Origin: Gallalistipes aquisgranensis
Lineage (GTDB): Bacteria > Bacteroidota > Bacteroidia > Bacteroidales > Rikenellaceae
DNA: 64,000 nt
Assembly (NCBI RefSeq): GCF_014982715.1
Contig: NZ_JADCJY010000001.1
Location: 62,001 to 126,000, forward strand
Direction: 5' to 3'
Shown one piece after another: positions 1 through 8,441 of this stretch (positions are counted from its first letter, which is position 1; each line of letters begins with the position of its first letter). The notes beneath the pieces were generated by a model. It was not told the DNA's origin. It did not search any database and saw only the letters and a program-made list of their open reading frames with translations. Both the position numbers and the translations under genes were made by a program.

Positions 1-1761
1 GTCGTTCTTTCGGCATACGGCGAAGGGGCCCTGCCCTTGATCGCAGGCCAGGGATTTACCGGCGCGGGGGTCGTTTCGCTCCGTAACCAGTCCCATTGGG
101 TGATTTCCGATCTCGAACTGACCAACTGGGCCGAAGAGCCCGGTGACCGCCGCGGTGTGGAGGTGAAGGGCGCCAACGGTGGAGTGCTTCGCGGCATCCA
201 TCTGAAAAATCTGGTGATCCATCATATCAAGGGGATCGTCGGGCAGGGCCGCAAGGCGAAGCGGACGGCCGGAGTGGAATTTATCGTGACCCACGACAAG
301 AACGTACCTACCCGTTTCGACGATCTGTCGGTGGAGGGCTGTCATCTCTATGCGATCGAGAATCAGGGGATCGTCCTGAATAATGAAGCCTTCGAGAATG
401 CCAACTATCCCGGTGACGAAACATGGGAGAACCGTAAGTTCACCGATGTGGTGATCCGCAACAACGTGATCCACGATATTTCGAAAAACGCGATGATCAT
501 CCGCATGACCGAGGGCGGCGTGGTGGAGCACAATGTCTGCTTCCTGACGGCTTTCATGGAACATGGAGGAAACACGATCTTTTCGCGCAACGTGCGCGGA
601 ACGGTGTTCCAGTATAACGAGGGTTTCCTGAACCGCTCCCCGGACCACGACGGTTCGCTGTACGATCCGGATATCAACAGTCCGAAAACGGTGTGGCGGT
701 ACAGTTACAGCCACGACAATTCGCAGGGGATGGCCTGGTTCTGTACAGACCGGAGGGACGACGGCATTCTCGTCTACGACAACGTGAGCGAGGACGACCA
801 CGGGTTTCTGGTCTATTTCAACTATTCGTTCAAGGAGGCGCGGGTATTCCGCAACCTTTTCTATGCGGGGCCTTCGGTGCGTCCTTATTTCCTGCGCGTG
901 AACAGGAAGAACCTGCACGGTTTCTACTCCTGTTCGGGCAATGTGGTCTGGAACGACAGTCCGGCCCTGACTTTCGAGTATCCCCACGAGGGAACGGTCA
1001 ATCCGAAATCGAAAGGTGAGGTGAAGGACAACCTCTTTCTGGGAATCCCCGCGAAGGGGGAGTATCGCAACGAGCCGGTCGATCTGGGGCGCTTCCGTCG
1101 TTTCCACCGCGGATTTCTCCGTTCGAACGCTCTGGATACCCTGGTAGGGAACCGGATCGAACGGTTCGAGCCGGCACGGAAGCCTGCGGGCGAGGTGATC
1201 GGCCGGGTGAACGGGCTGCCCGTCTACCGTCACGAACTGGAGCGCGAACTGGCCCGTTGCCGCTGGGAATTCGCCGGCATGAAGGAGAAGGCGGCCCGGC
1301 AGGCTGCCTACCGCAAGGCACTCGGCGAAGTGGTGCTGGTCAAGGTACAACTTGCCGAAATGGCCGGGAGAGGGATGCCGGAAGCTGCCGCGGCTGCGGA
1401 TATCGAGCGTTTGCGGGAAAAGGAGAACGGTTTCCGCCGTTCGACTCCGAAAGGGGAGGTGATGTGGTTCGGTCCGCAGGAGTACGGGGCCGGCACGTTC
1501 TGGAATGTCTTTTTTGCCGGTGCGCAGGAGGAGCTCCGCAAACGGATGGCGGAGGACACGCTCTCCATGACCGATGCGGAGCTGAGGGCCCATTTCGCGC
1601 TGGGACATGAACCTGCCTGGCAGAAACGGGGATACGATTATGCCCTCAAGGCGATCCGCACCTCGCTGCTCGATAAAAAGTACGACGATTATTTCAAGGA
1701 GAAGGCCGCCCGTGCGACGGTCGAAATGGATAGAACCGTAGAGAAAAGCTACATTAAATAA
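1..1761 (+). CDS. Right-handed beta-helix protein with C-terminal SurA-like domain, 5' truncated
   Basis: The frame is open from base 1, so the N-terminus, including any signal peptide, lies upstream of the window. The first ~380 residues have short repeats rich in Asn/Gly/Val (for example VVIRNNVIHDISKN, VYDNVSEDDHGF) typical of parallel beta-helix proteins such as pectate-lyase-like or NosD-type enzymes. Residues ~390-574 switch to a helical, charged segment that begins GEVIGRVNGLPVYRHELE. That start resembles the N-terminal chaperone domain of SurA/PrsA-type peptidyl-prolyl isomerases, but no PPIase domain follows. It heads a tightly spaced operon of sugar genes, with 21 bases to the next start. 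By inference it is a periplasmic or surface polysaccharide lyase or hydrolase. No catalytic residues can be assigned, and the SurA-like assignment is by eye. Confidence 0.8.
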   Translation, partial: VVLSAYGEGALPLIAGQGFTGAGVVSLRNQSHWVISDLELTNWAEEPGDRRGVEVKGANGGVLRGIHLKNLVIHHIKGIVGQGRKAKRTAGVEFIVTHDKNVPTRFDDLSVEGCHLYAIENQGIVLNNEAFENANYPGDETWENRKFTDVVIRNNVIHDISKNAMIIRMTEGGVVEHNVCFLTAFMEHGGNTIFSRNVRGTVFQYNEGFLNRSPDHDGSLYDPDINSPKTVWRYSYSHDNSQGMAWFCTDRRDDGILVYDNVSEDDHGFLVYFNYSFKEARVFRNLFYAGPSVRPYFLRVNRKNLHGFYSCSGNVVWNDSPALTFEYPHEGTVNPKSKGEVKDNLFLGIPAKGEYRNEPVDLGRFRRFHRGFLRSNALDTLVGNRIERFEPARKPAGEVIGRVNGLPVYRHELERELARCRWEFAGMKEKAARQAAYRKALGEVVLVKVQLAEMAGRGMPEAAAAADIERLREKENGFRRSTPKGEVMWFGPQEYGAGTFWNVFFAGAQEELRKRMAEDTLSMTDAELRAHFALGHEPAWQKRGYDYALKAIRTSLLDKKYDDYFKEKAARATVEMDRTVEKSYIK

Positions 1762-1782
1762 CAACTGAAAAAAACGAAAACC

Positions 1783-3117
1783 ATGACTACAAGACGTGAT
1801 TTCCTGAAACAGGCGTTGACCGGTACCGCCATGCTCTCGTTGGGCGGACTCGGACTGAGTGCGAAAAGCTATGCAAAGGTGGCCGGTGCCAACGAACGTA
1901 TCCGGGTGGGTGCGGTCGGCGTTCATTCGCGCGGCTCGGCTCTGGCGAAAAACTTCGCCAAGATTCCCGGATGCGAGGTGACCAACATCTGCGATGTCGA
2001 CTCCCGCTCGCTGGCCAAGTGTGCGGCCGCCGTCGAAAAGATACAGAACAACAAGGTGAAGCGCGAGAAGGATGTCCGCAAGATGCTCGAGGATAAGGAT
2101 ATGGACGTGGTGATCATCGCCACGCCCGACCACTGGCACGCGCCTGCCGCCCTGATGGCGATGAAGGCCGGCAAGGATGTCTATCTCGAAAAGCCGTGCA
2201 GCTACGCCCCGCATCAAGGCGAAATTCTGATCCAGGCCGCCGCTAAATACCGACGGTTGATCCAGATGGGCAACCAGCGCCGTTCGTGGCCGAACGTGAT
2301 CGCCGGTATCGAGGAGATACGCAAGGGAACCATCGGCCGGGTCTGCTTCGGCAAGGCCTGGTACACCAACAACCGCAAGCCGATCGGGATCGGCAAAGAG
2401 GTGCCCGTTCCGGAGTGGCTGGACTGGGACCTGTGGCAGGGACCGGCCAAGCGTTCGGCCTTCAAGGACAACTACGTGCACTACAACTGGCACTGGTTCT
2501 GGCGCTGGGGTACGGGCGAGGCGCTCAATAACGGCACACACATGGTCGATATCCTGCGCTGGGGTATGGAGGAGGAGTATCCTTCGATGGTGAATTCGGC
2601 CGGAGGGCGATACTTTTACAAGGATGACTGGGAATGTCCCGACACGCAGGTGATCAACCTCGAATTCGCCGACGGCAAGGCCATCACCTGGGAGGGCCGC
2701 AGCTGCAACGGACGTACGGTCGAAGGGGCTTCCGTGGGTGCCATGTTCTACGGGGAGAAAGGCAGTCTGCTGATTACCGGGGCCAACGCCTACACCGTGT
2801 ACGACCTGAAGAACAACGTGGTCAAGGAGGTGAAGAGCAACATAGCGATCGACCCGCGCAACCTGCTCAACCCGTCGGAGTCGCTCGACGCCTTCCATAT
2901 CCAGAATCTGTTCGACGCCATCCGCAAGGGTACGCCGCTGAATGCCGACATCGTGTCGGGACATAAGAGTACCCTGATGGTACAGCTCGGCAACATCGCC
3001 CAGCGCGTACAGCGTACGCTGAGGATCGACCCGCTCAACGGCCACATCCTCGGGGACAAGCAGGCCAATAAACTTTGGACGGCCGAGTACGAGAAGGGTT
3101 GGGAGATGACCCTGTAA
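1783..3117 (+). CDS. Tat-exported Gfo/Idh/MocA family oxidoreductase
   Basis: This is a 444-residue NAD(P)-dependent sugar oxidoreductase-like protein. The N-terminus MTTRRDFLKQALTGTA is a twin-arginine signal followed by a hydrophobic stretch, so the folded, cofactor-loaded enzyme should be exported to the periplasm. A Rossmann segment (RVGAVGVHSRGSALA) follows, then the family's EKP motif (YLEKPCSY) and a C-terminal substrate domain containing HWHWFWRWGTGEALNNGTH. Related Bacteroidota enzymes act on sugars or glycosides, some by transient oxidation at C3. The specific substrate cannot be read from the sequence. It sits between the beta-helix gene and the NagP-like permease and is probably co-transcribed with them. 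Confidence 0.9.
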   Translation: MTTRRDFLKQALTGTAMLSLGGLGLSAKSYAKVAGANERIRVGAVGVHSRGSALAKNFAKIPGCEVTNICDVDSRSLAKCAAAVEKIQNNKVKREKDVRKMLEDKDMDVVIIATPDHWHAPAALMAMKAGKDVYLEKPCSYAPHQGEILIQAAAKYRRLIQMGNQRRSWPNVIAGIEEIRKGTIGRVCFGKAWYTNNRKPIGIGKEVPVPEWLDWDLWQGPAKRSAFKDNYVHYNWHWFWRWGTGEALNNGTHMVDILRWGMEEEYPSMVNSAGGRYFYKDDWECPDTQVINLEFADGKAITWEGRSCNGRTVEGASVGAMFYGEKGSLLITGANAYTVYDLKNNVVKEVKSNIAIDPRNLLNPSESLDAFHIQNLFDAIRKGTPLNADIVSGHKSTLMVQLGNIAQRVQRTLRIDPLNGHILGDKQANKLWTAEYEKGWEMTL

Positions 3118-3203
3118 GAGAGTAGAAAACAGGCATATTTTATCGGACGCATGCGGGAGGGGAAAACCCTCCTCTCCCCGTGTGCATATTAAAAAAACGA
3201 ACT

Positions 3204-4541
3204 ATGTCAAATTCAAATACGGTTGCTCCGGGCGGATCGGACAAGAAACGCTATATCGTGTCGATGGTCATCCTCGGCAGCCTGTTCTTCATCTTCGGGC
3301 TCGTGTCGTGGGTCAATGCGATTCTGATTCCTTATTTCAAGATCGCCTGCGAACTGACCTATTTCCAAGCCTACCTGGTAACGTTCGCCTTCTACATCGC
3401 CTATCTGGTCATGTCGGTGCCCTCGTCCTTCCTGCTCAACCGGGTGGGGTATAAACGGGGGATCATGATCGGACTGTGGATCATGGCGCTGGGTGCGCTG
3501 ATCTTCGTGCCGGCCGCCCTGACCCGGACGTACGGTATATTCCTGACGGGGTTATTCGCTATCGGGACCGGACTGGCGATCCTGCAGACGGCGGCCAATC
3601 CCTATGTGACGATCATCGGGCCCATCAACAGCGCGGCCAAGCGTATCAGCATGATGGGCTTGTGTAACAAATGCGCGGGTATCATGGCGCCGCTGATCTT
3701 CGCAGCGCTCGTGCTTCAGAATTCGGACAGCGAGACGTTCCGTCTGTTGAACGAAGGGTTTTTCAGCGATGCCGAGCGGGGCGCCGTTCTCGACGAGCTG
3801 ATTCGCCGGGTGATTCTGCCCTATTCCTGTCTGGCGGTCATCCTGTTCGTATTCGGCCTGCTGGTACGTTTCTCGGTGCTGCCTGAGATCGACACCGATA
3901 AGGACAACGCTTCGGCGGAGACGGACGACAGCCACGGGAAAAGTTCGGTTTTCCAGTTTCCCTATCTGATCCTGGGAGCGCTCGCCATCTTCTTCCATGT
4001 GGGTGCGCAGGTCATTTCGATCGACACCATTATCGGTTATGCACAAAGTATGGGGCTCGATCTGCTCGAAGCGAAGGTCTTTCCTTCGTATGTGATGACC
4101 TGCACGCTGATCGGCTATTTCCTCGGTATCGTCCTGATCCCGAGAGTCATCTCCCAGAAACGGGCGTTCCAGATCTGTACCGTGCTGGGTCTCGTGCTCT
4201 CCGTGGCCGTGCTGATCGCTTCGGGACAGGTCGACATTCTGGGGCACCGCACCGACCTTTCCATCTGGTTCATCGTGCCGATGGGCATGGCCAACGCCCT
4301 GATCTATGCGGGCATCTGGCCGCTGGCCATCCGGGGGTTGGGACGTTTCACGAACCTCGGTTCCTCCCTGCTGGTGATGGGCCTTTGCGGAAACGCCTTC
4401 ACCCCGATGATCTACGGGGCATTGGCCGACAGCATCGGCGTGAAGATGGCCTACGTGGTGCTGATCCCCTGTTTCCTGTATCTGATATTCTACGCTTTCG
4501 TCGGGCACAAGATCACCGACTGGCGCAAACCGAAAGCATGA
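3204..4541 (+). CDS. MFS sugar permease, NagP/FucP-like
   Basis: This is an inner-membrane major facilitator of about 445 residues with roughly 12 hydrophobic segments. It belongs by appearance to the fucose/glucose-galactose/GlcNAc permease group (SLFFIFGLVSWVNAILIPYF near the N-terminus, QTAANPYVTIIGP in the first half). I chose the ATG at 3204 rather than the in-frame GTG at 3180, because residues from 3204 give a normal short cytoplasmic N-terminus. The gene is followed after 7 bases by nagA and then nagB, so N-acetylglucosamine, or an oligosaccharide containing it, is the likely substrate (inference). A small GGAGGG/CCCTCC hairpin lies at 3156-3172 in the leader between the oxidoreductase and this gene. 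It has no T-tract and is unlikely to be a terminator. Confidence 0.88.
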   Translation: MSNSNTVAPGGSDKKRYIVSMVILGSLFFIFGLVSWVNAILIPYFKIACELTYFQAYLVTFAFYIAYLVMSVPSSFLLNRVGYKRGIMIGLWIMALGALIFVPAALTRTYGIFLTGLFAIGTGLAILQTAANPYVTIIGPINSAAKRISMMGLCNKCAGIMAPLIFAALVLQNSDSETFRLLNEGFFSDAERGAVLDELIRRVILPYSCLAVILFVFGLLVRFSVLPEIDTDKDNASAETDDSHGKSSVFQFPYLILGALAIFFHVGAQVISIDTIIGYAQSMGLDLLEAKVFPSYVMTCTLIGYFLGIVLIPRVISQKRAFQICTVLGLVLSVAVLIASGQVDILGHRTDLSIWFIVPMGMANALIYAGIWPLAIRGLGRFTNLGSSLLVMGLCGNAFTPMIYGALADSIGVKMAYVVLIPCFLYLIFYAFVGHKITDWRKPKA

Positions 4542-4548
4542 CGACCGT

Positions 4549-5736
4549 ATGAAAAGAGTGAAAATAACCAACGGGCGCATCCTCACTCCGTGGCGCGATC
4601 TCGGCACGGGATGCGTCGTGGTGGAGGACGGTGTTATCCGAGACGTCCGTGCCGGCGATATCGAGGTGCAGGACGCCGAGGTGGTGGATGCCGGAGGGTG
4701 TTATGTCGCTCCCGGTTTCATCGAGATGCACAGCCACGGGGCCGGCGGCCACGACTTCATGGACGCCACGGTGGAGGCTTTCACCGGTGCCGCCCGTATG
4801 CATGCCATGCACGGGACGACGCTGATCTGTCCTACGACGATCGCCAGCACCGTGGAGGGGCTGATGAAGACATTCGCCGTTTACGATGAGGCGCTGAAAG
4901 CCAATACGGCCGGTGCGGCCTTCTGCGGACTGCATCTGGAAGGCCCCTATTTTTCGTACGAACAGCGCGGGGCGCAGGACCCGAAATACCTGCGCAATCC
5001 GCAGCCGGAGGAGTATATGGCCATTCTGGATGCGACCGACCATATCGCACGCTGGAGCCTGGCCCCGGAACTGCCGGGAGCGATGGCTTTCGGGCGCGAA
5101 CTGGTGCGGCGCGGGATCAAACCCGCCATTGCCCACACCAGCGCCACGTACGATGAAGTGGCCGAGGCATTCGATAACGGATTCCGTCATCTGACCCATT
5201 TTTACTCCTGCATGTCGACGATCACCCGCAGGGACGGGTTCCGCTACCCGGGTGTGATCGAGAGCGGTTTTATCATCGGCGAAATGACGCTCGAACTGAT
5301 TGCCGACGGGTGCCATGTGCCGCCCAGCCTTCTGAAGCTGGTTTACGATGTCAAAGGAGCTTCGCGCGTGGCCCTGGTGACCGATTCGATGCGTGCCGCC
5401 GGTATGGGCGACGGGCCGAGCATCTTGGGAAGTCTCGCCGAAGGGCAGGAGGTGATCGTGGAGGACGGTGTGGCGAAACTGCTCGACCGCAAAGCCTTCG
5501 CGGGAAGCGTCGCGACGGCCGACCGTCTGATCCGGGTGATGCGGGATGCCTGCGGGATACCGATGCACGAGACCGTCCGGATGATGACATCCACGCCGGC
5601 TTCGATTCTCGGCGTGGAGGGCCGCAAGGGAAGTCTCGTTCCGGGAAAGGATGCGGACATCGTGATATTCGACGAAAAGACGGACGTGAAATTAACCATG
5701 ATAGGAGGAAACATAATTTACAGAAAACAGTCATGA
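4549..5736 (+). CDS. nagA: N-acetylglucosamine-6-phosphate deacetylase
   Basis: The 395-residue cytoplasmic amidohydrolase converts GlcNAc-6-phosphate to glucosamine-6-phosphate and acetate. Visible family motifs are the metal/substrate site EMHSHGAGGHD, the loop HLEGPYFS, the His pair in AHTSATYDE and HLTHFYSCMS, and the catalytic Asp region VTDSMRAAGMGDG. The C-terminal beta-strand segment GSLVPGKDADIVIFD is typical of amidohydrolases. Length is normal for NagA. The stop overlaps the nagB start by four bases (ATGA), which implies translational coupling. Confidence 0.96.
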   Translation: MKRVKITNGRILTPWRDLGTGCVVVEDGVIRDVRAGDIEVQDAEVVDAGGCYVAPGFIEMHSHGAGGHDFMDATVEAFTGAARMHAMHGTTLICPTTIASTVEGLMKTFAVYDEALKANTAGAAFCGLHLEGPYFSYEQRGAQDPKYLRNPQPEEYMAILDATDHIARWSLAPELPGAMAFGRELVRRGIKPAIAHTSATYDEVAEAFDNGFRHLTHFYSCMSTITRRDGFRYPGVIESGFIIGEMTLELIADGCHVPPSLLKLVYDVKGASRVALVTDSMRAAGMGDGPSILGSLAEGQEVIVEDGVAKLLDRKAFAGSVATADRLIRVMRDACGIPMHETVRMMTSTPASILGVEGRKGSLVPGKDADIVIFDEKTDVKLTMIGGNIIYRKQS

Positions 5737-6506
5737 TACAAGTAAAACAACTGACAAAGGACAATCTGCATGTGAAAGTATACGGATCGCGCGACGAGAT
5801 GGGCAGCGGGGCCGCCGCCGAAGCCGCGGCCTATATCCGGGAGGCGCTGAAGACGAAGGAGACGCTGAACATCGTGTTTGCGGCGGCCCCTTCCCAGAAC
5901 GAGTTCCTGAGTTCCCTGCTCGGCGAGGACGTGGAATGGGGGCGGATCAATGCCTTTCACATGGATGAATACATCGGTCTGCCGGACGACGCTCCGCAGG
6001 GATTCGGCAACTTCCTGTACCGGCACATCTTTTCGAAAGCGCCTTTCCGCTCGGTGCATTATCTGAAAAATTGTCGGGGCACGGCTTCGGAGGCGTGTGC
6101 CGAGTACGAAAAGCTGTTGCGGGAAAATCCGGTGGACATCGTCTTCATGGGGATCGGTGAAAACGGGCATATCGCCTTCAACGATCCGCACGTAGCCGAT
6201 TTCAACGACGACAAACTGGTGAAAACGGTCGATCTGGATCGTACCTGCCGCCTGCAACAGGTGCACGACGGCTGTTTCGGAACGCTCGAAGAAGTGCCCA
6301 CCCACGCCATGACGCTCACGATTCCTGCACTCGTGGAGGCGAAGAAGCTGTTCTGCATCGTGCCGGCCAAGACGAAGGCGAACGCCCTGAAAGAGACGGT
6401 CGAAGGGGCTGTTTCCGAGAAGTGCCCCGCTTCGATTCTGCGCCGGCACCGGGACGCCACCATCTATGCCGATCCGGACAGTGCCTCTTTATTGACGGTC
6501 AATTAA
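5733..6506 (+). CDS. nagB: Glucosamine-6-phosphate deaminase
   Basis: The 257-residue enzyme converts glucosamine-6-phosphate to fructose-6-phosphate and ammonia, feeding amino sugar into glycolysis. The signature GIGENGHIAFNDP is present, with the conserved HMDEYIGLP loop and THAMTLTIPAL near the active-site lid. The start is the ATG at 5733 that overlaps the nagA stop, because the protein then begins at the expected NagB N-terminus (MIQVKQLTKDN). The longer open frame upstream is the nagA shadow. The length matches the short Bacteroidota form. Confidence 0.95.
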   Translation: MIQVKQLTKDNLHVKVYGSRDEMGSGAAAEAAAYIREALKTKETLNIVFAAAPSQNEFLSSLLGEDVEWGRINAFHMDEYIGLPDDAPQGFGNFLYRHIFSKAPFRSVHYLKNCRGTASEACAEYEKLLRENPVDIVFMGIGENGHIAFNDPHVADFNDDKLVKTVDLDRTCRLQQVHDGCFGTLEEVPTHAMTLTIPALVEAKKLFCIVPAKTKANALKETVEGAVSEKCPASILRRHRDATIYADPDSASLLTVN

Positions 6507-6510
6507 ATGT

Positions 6511-7419
6511 ATGGAAACGATGAAGAAACTTTTTGCATTGGGCCTGTTGTTGTTCGCCGCCGCCCTTTCGTGTGGTGCCTGCGAACAGGACGAGGCGACC
6601 GGCATCGGGTCGGAGCCCAAAACGTTCGATACGGGGTCGGATAAGCTGACGCTCTACAAGGACATACGTTACGGCGGTGTTCCCGGAGGGATCAGATCCG
6701 ACGACCGCTCTTCGGACCGGCTGCTCGACCTCTATATTCCCACGGCGGCGGCGCCCGAAGGCGGCTATCCGGTCTTTCTTTTCGTGCACGGCGGCGGTTT
6801 CGCCGGCGGGGACAAGAGCGACAAGACCGGGTACAACAGTATCTGCAAGAATATGGCCGAGCGGGGATATGCCGTGGTTTCGATGAACTACTACCTGACC
6901 ATGAAATACGAAAAGGAGCCGGGCGTGTCCTGCTCCTCGGAGATGAAGAACGGACTGCCCGCCTCGGGCGAGTTCCATCCCCTGGTTCAGCGGGCCGTGC
7001 GCAATGCCTCGGACGATGCGACCCTCGTGTTGGAATGGATCAGAAAGAATGCGGAAAAGTACGGTCTCGATACCGGCTTCGTGGCCGTGTGCGGCGGGTC
7101 GGCCGGCTCGATGACGGTGCTTCACCTGGCCTATCTTTCCGGCCAGAAGGTGCTGCCGGTCAAGGCGGTGGTCAATCTGTGGGGCGGTATGGAGAACCCG
7201 TCGAAGATCGAGGCTCCGGCCCCGCCCATGCTGATCTATCACGGAGATCAGGACGCCTTGATTCATGTGGACTACGCCTATGCGTTCAAGCAGCGGATGA
7301 ACGAGATCGGCTGCCGGGTCGAACTGCATATTCTGAAGGGGAAAGGACATGCTCAGTATGCCTATATCGCAAAGTACTGTACGGGAGAGATCGACGAGTT
7401 TCTCAAAAGTCTGAGGTGA
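6511..7419 (+). CDS. Exported alpha/beta-hydrolase (carbohydrate esterase-like)
   Basis: This is a ~302-residue secreted esterase/lipase-fold protein. The N-terminus has a hydrophobic signal (MKKLFALGLLLFAAALS) ending near Cys residues (ALSCGAC). It may be a lipoprotein, although the lipobox is not canonical. The oxyanion motif HGGGF and the nucleophile elbow CGGSAGS are present. A late Asp (DQDALIHVDY) and a His (GKGHAQY) complete a plausible Ser-Asp-His triad. Such enzymes often remove acetyl or feruloyl groups from glycans. It is the last gene of the amino-sugar operon, four bases after nagB, and is followed by a strong terminator. An alternative start is the ATG at 6520. Confidence 0.88.
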   Translation: METMKKLFALGLLLFAAALSCGACEQDEATGIGSEPKTFDTGSDKLTLYKDIRYGGVPGGIRSDDRSSDRLLDLYIPTAAAPEGGYPVFLFVHGGGFAGGDKSDKTGYNSICKNMAERGYAVVSMNYYLTMKYEKEPGVSCSSEMKNGLPASGEFHPLVQRAVRNASDDATLVLEWIRKNAEKYGLDTGFVAVCGGSAGSMTVLHLAYLSGQKVLPVKAVVNLWGGMENPSKIEAPAPPMLIYHGDQDALIHVDYAYAFKQRMNEIGCRVELHILKGKGHAQYAYIAKYCTGEIDEFLKSLR

Positions 7420-7438
7420 TCCGTATCTGCCCGGACGT

Positions 7439-7470
7439 AAAAAAGGCCGCCCCGAAGGCGGCCTTTTTTA
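7439..7470. terminator. Bidirectional intrinsic terminator
   Basis: A perfect AAAAAGGCCGCC / GGCGGCCTTTTT stem with a CCGAA loop has a T-tract on both strands. It lies between the esterase gene (+) and the convergent sigma factor gene (-), so it can end both transcripts. Confidence 0.92.
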
Positions 7471-7488
7471 CGTTTGAATAGGTGTTTT

Positions 7489-8349
7489 TTATCCGAGATA
7501 GGATTTCAGCAGTTTGCTGCGGGAACTGTGGCGCAACCGCCGGATCGCCTTCTCCTTGATCTGGCGGACCCGTTCGCGCGTCAGGCCGAACTTCTCGCCG
7601 ATCTCTTCCAGCGTCATCTCCGAGCAGCCGATTCCGAAAAAGTATTTGATGATGTCCTTCTCCCGTTCGGTCAGCGTGGCCAATGCGCGCTCCACCTCGG
7701 TTCCCAGCGATTCGTTGATAAGCCCCCGGTCTGCGTTGGGCGAATCGGTGTTTACCAGCACGTCCAGCAGGCTGTTGTCCTCACCGTCGGCGAAGGGGGC
7801 GTCCACCGAGACGTGGCGGCCGGACACGCGCAGCGTGTCGGTCACTTTCTCCTTGGGTAGGTCGAGGGCCGAAGCCAACTCTTCCGGCGAGGGAGTGCGT
7901 TCGTTCTCCTGTTCGAAACGGGCGAATGCCTTGTTGATCTTGTTGAGCGATCCTACCTGGTTCAGCGGCAGTCGCACGATACGCGACTGTTCGGCCAGTG
8001 CCTGGAGGATCGACTGCCGAATCCACCACACAGCGTAGGAGATGAACTTGAAACCGCGGGTCTCGTCGAACTTTTCGGCCGCCTTGATCAGCCCGAGGTT
8101 CCCCTCGTTGATCAGGTCGGGCAGGCTGAGCCCCTGGTTCTGATACTGTTTGGCCACGGAAACTACAAACCGCAGATTGGCTTTGGTCAGCTTCTCGAGC
8201 GCCTCCTGGTCGCCTTTCTTGATGCGTTGCGCCAGTTCCACCTCTTCTTCCACGGTGATCAAATCCTCTTTACCAATCTCCTGCAGGTACTTGTCCAGCG
8301 ATGCACTCTCCCGATTGGTGATGGATTTGGTAATCTTCAGTTGTCTCAT
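7489..8349 (-). CDS. rpoD: Primary RNA polymerase sigma factor (RpoD/SigA, Bacteroidota type)
   Basis: This is a 286-residue sigma-70 family housekeeping factor. It begins [15 protein letters not shown], then sigma region 1.2, region 2 ([19 protein letters not shown] and [10 protein letters not shown], which recognises the -10/-7 element), region 3, and region 4 with the helix-turn-helix [20 protein letters not shown] that binds the -35/-33 element. Region 1.1 is absent, as is normal for Bacteroidota primary sigma factors, which recognise TTTG-N19-21-TAnnTTTG promoters. The start is the only sensible ATG. An upstream hairpin separates it from degP. Confidence 0.96.
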   Translation of the reverse strand: MRQLKITKSITNRESASLDKYLQEIGKEDLITVEEEVELAQRIKKGDQEALEKLTKANLRFVVSVAKQYQNQGLSLPDLINEGNLGLIKAAEKFDETRGFKFISYAVWWIRQSILQALAEQSRIVRLPLNQVGSLNKINKAFARFEQENERTPSPEELASALDLPKEKVTDTLRVSGRHVSVDAPFADGEDNSLLDVLVNTDSPNADRGLINESLGTEVERALATLTEREKDIIKYFFGIGCSEMTLEEIGEKFGLTRERVRQIKEKAIRRLRHSSRSKLLKSYLG

Positions 8350-8380
8350 TTTTCTCTCTGTTCCTCGTTTTTGTATTGTA

Positions 8381-8408
8381 AGCCCCGGTTTTTACACCGG
8401 GGCTTTTT
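8381..8408. terminator. Hairpin between the DegP and sigma factor genes
   Basis: AGCCCCGG / CCGGGGCT forms an 8-bp GC-rich stem with an 8-base loop. The T-tract follows the stem on the + strand, but both neighbours are on the - strand, where the stem is preceded by A6 and followed by mixed sequence. It may be a weak degP terminator or a processing/stability hairpin 30 bases before the sigma factor start. Confidence 0.6.
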
Positions 8409-8441
8409 TATTCGATGTTTCTGTGGCCGCGCCGTGCCCTT

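Noticed and set aside
3552-5568. Two long - strand frames
   Set aside because: Antisense shadows of the permease and nagA genes.
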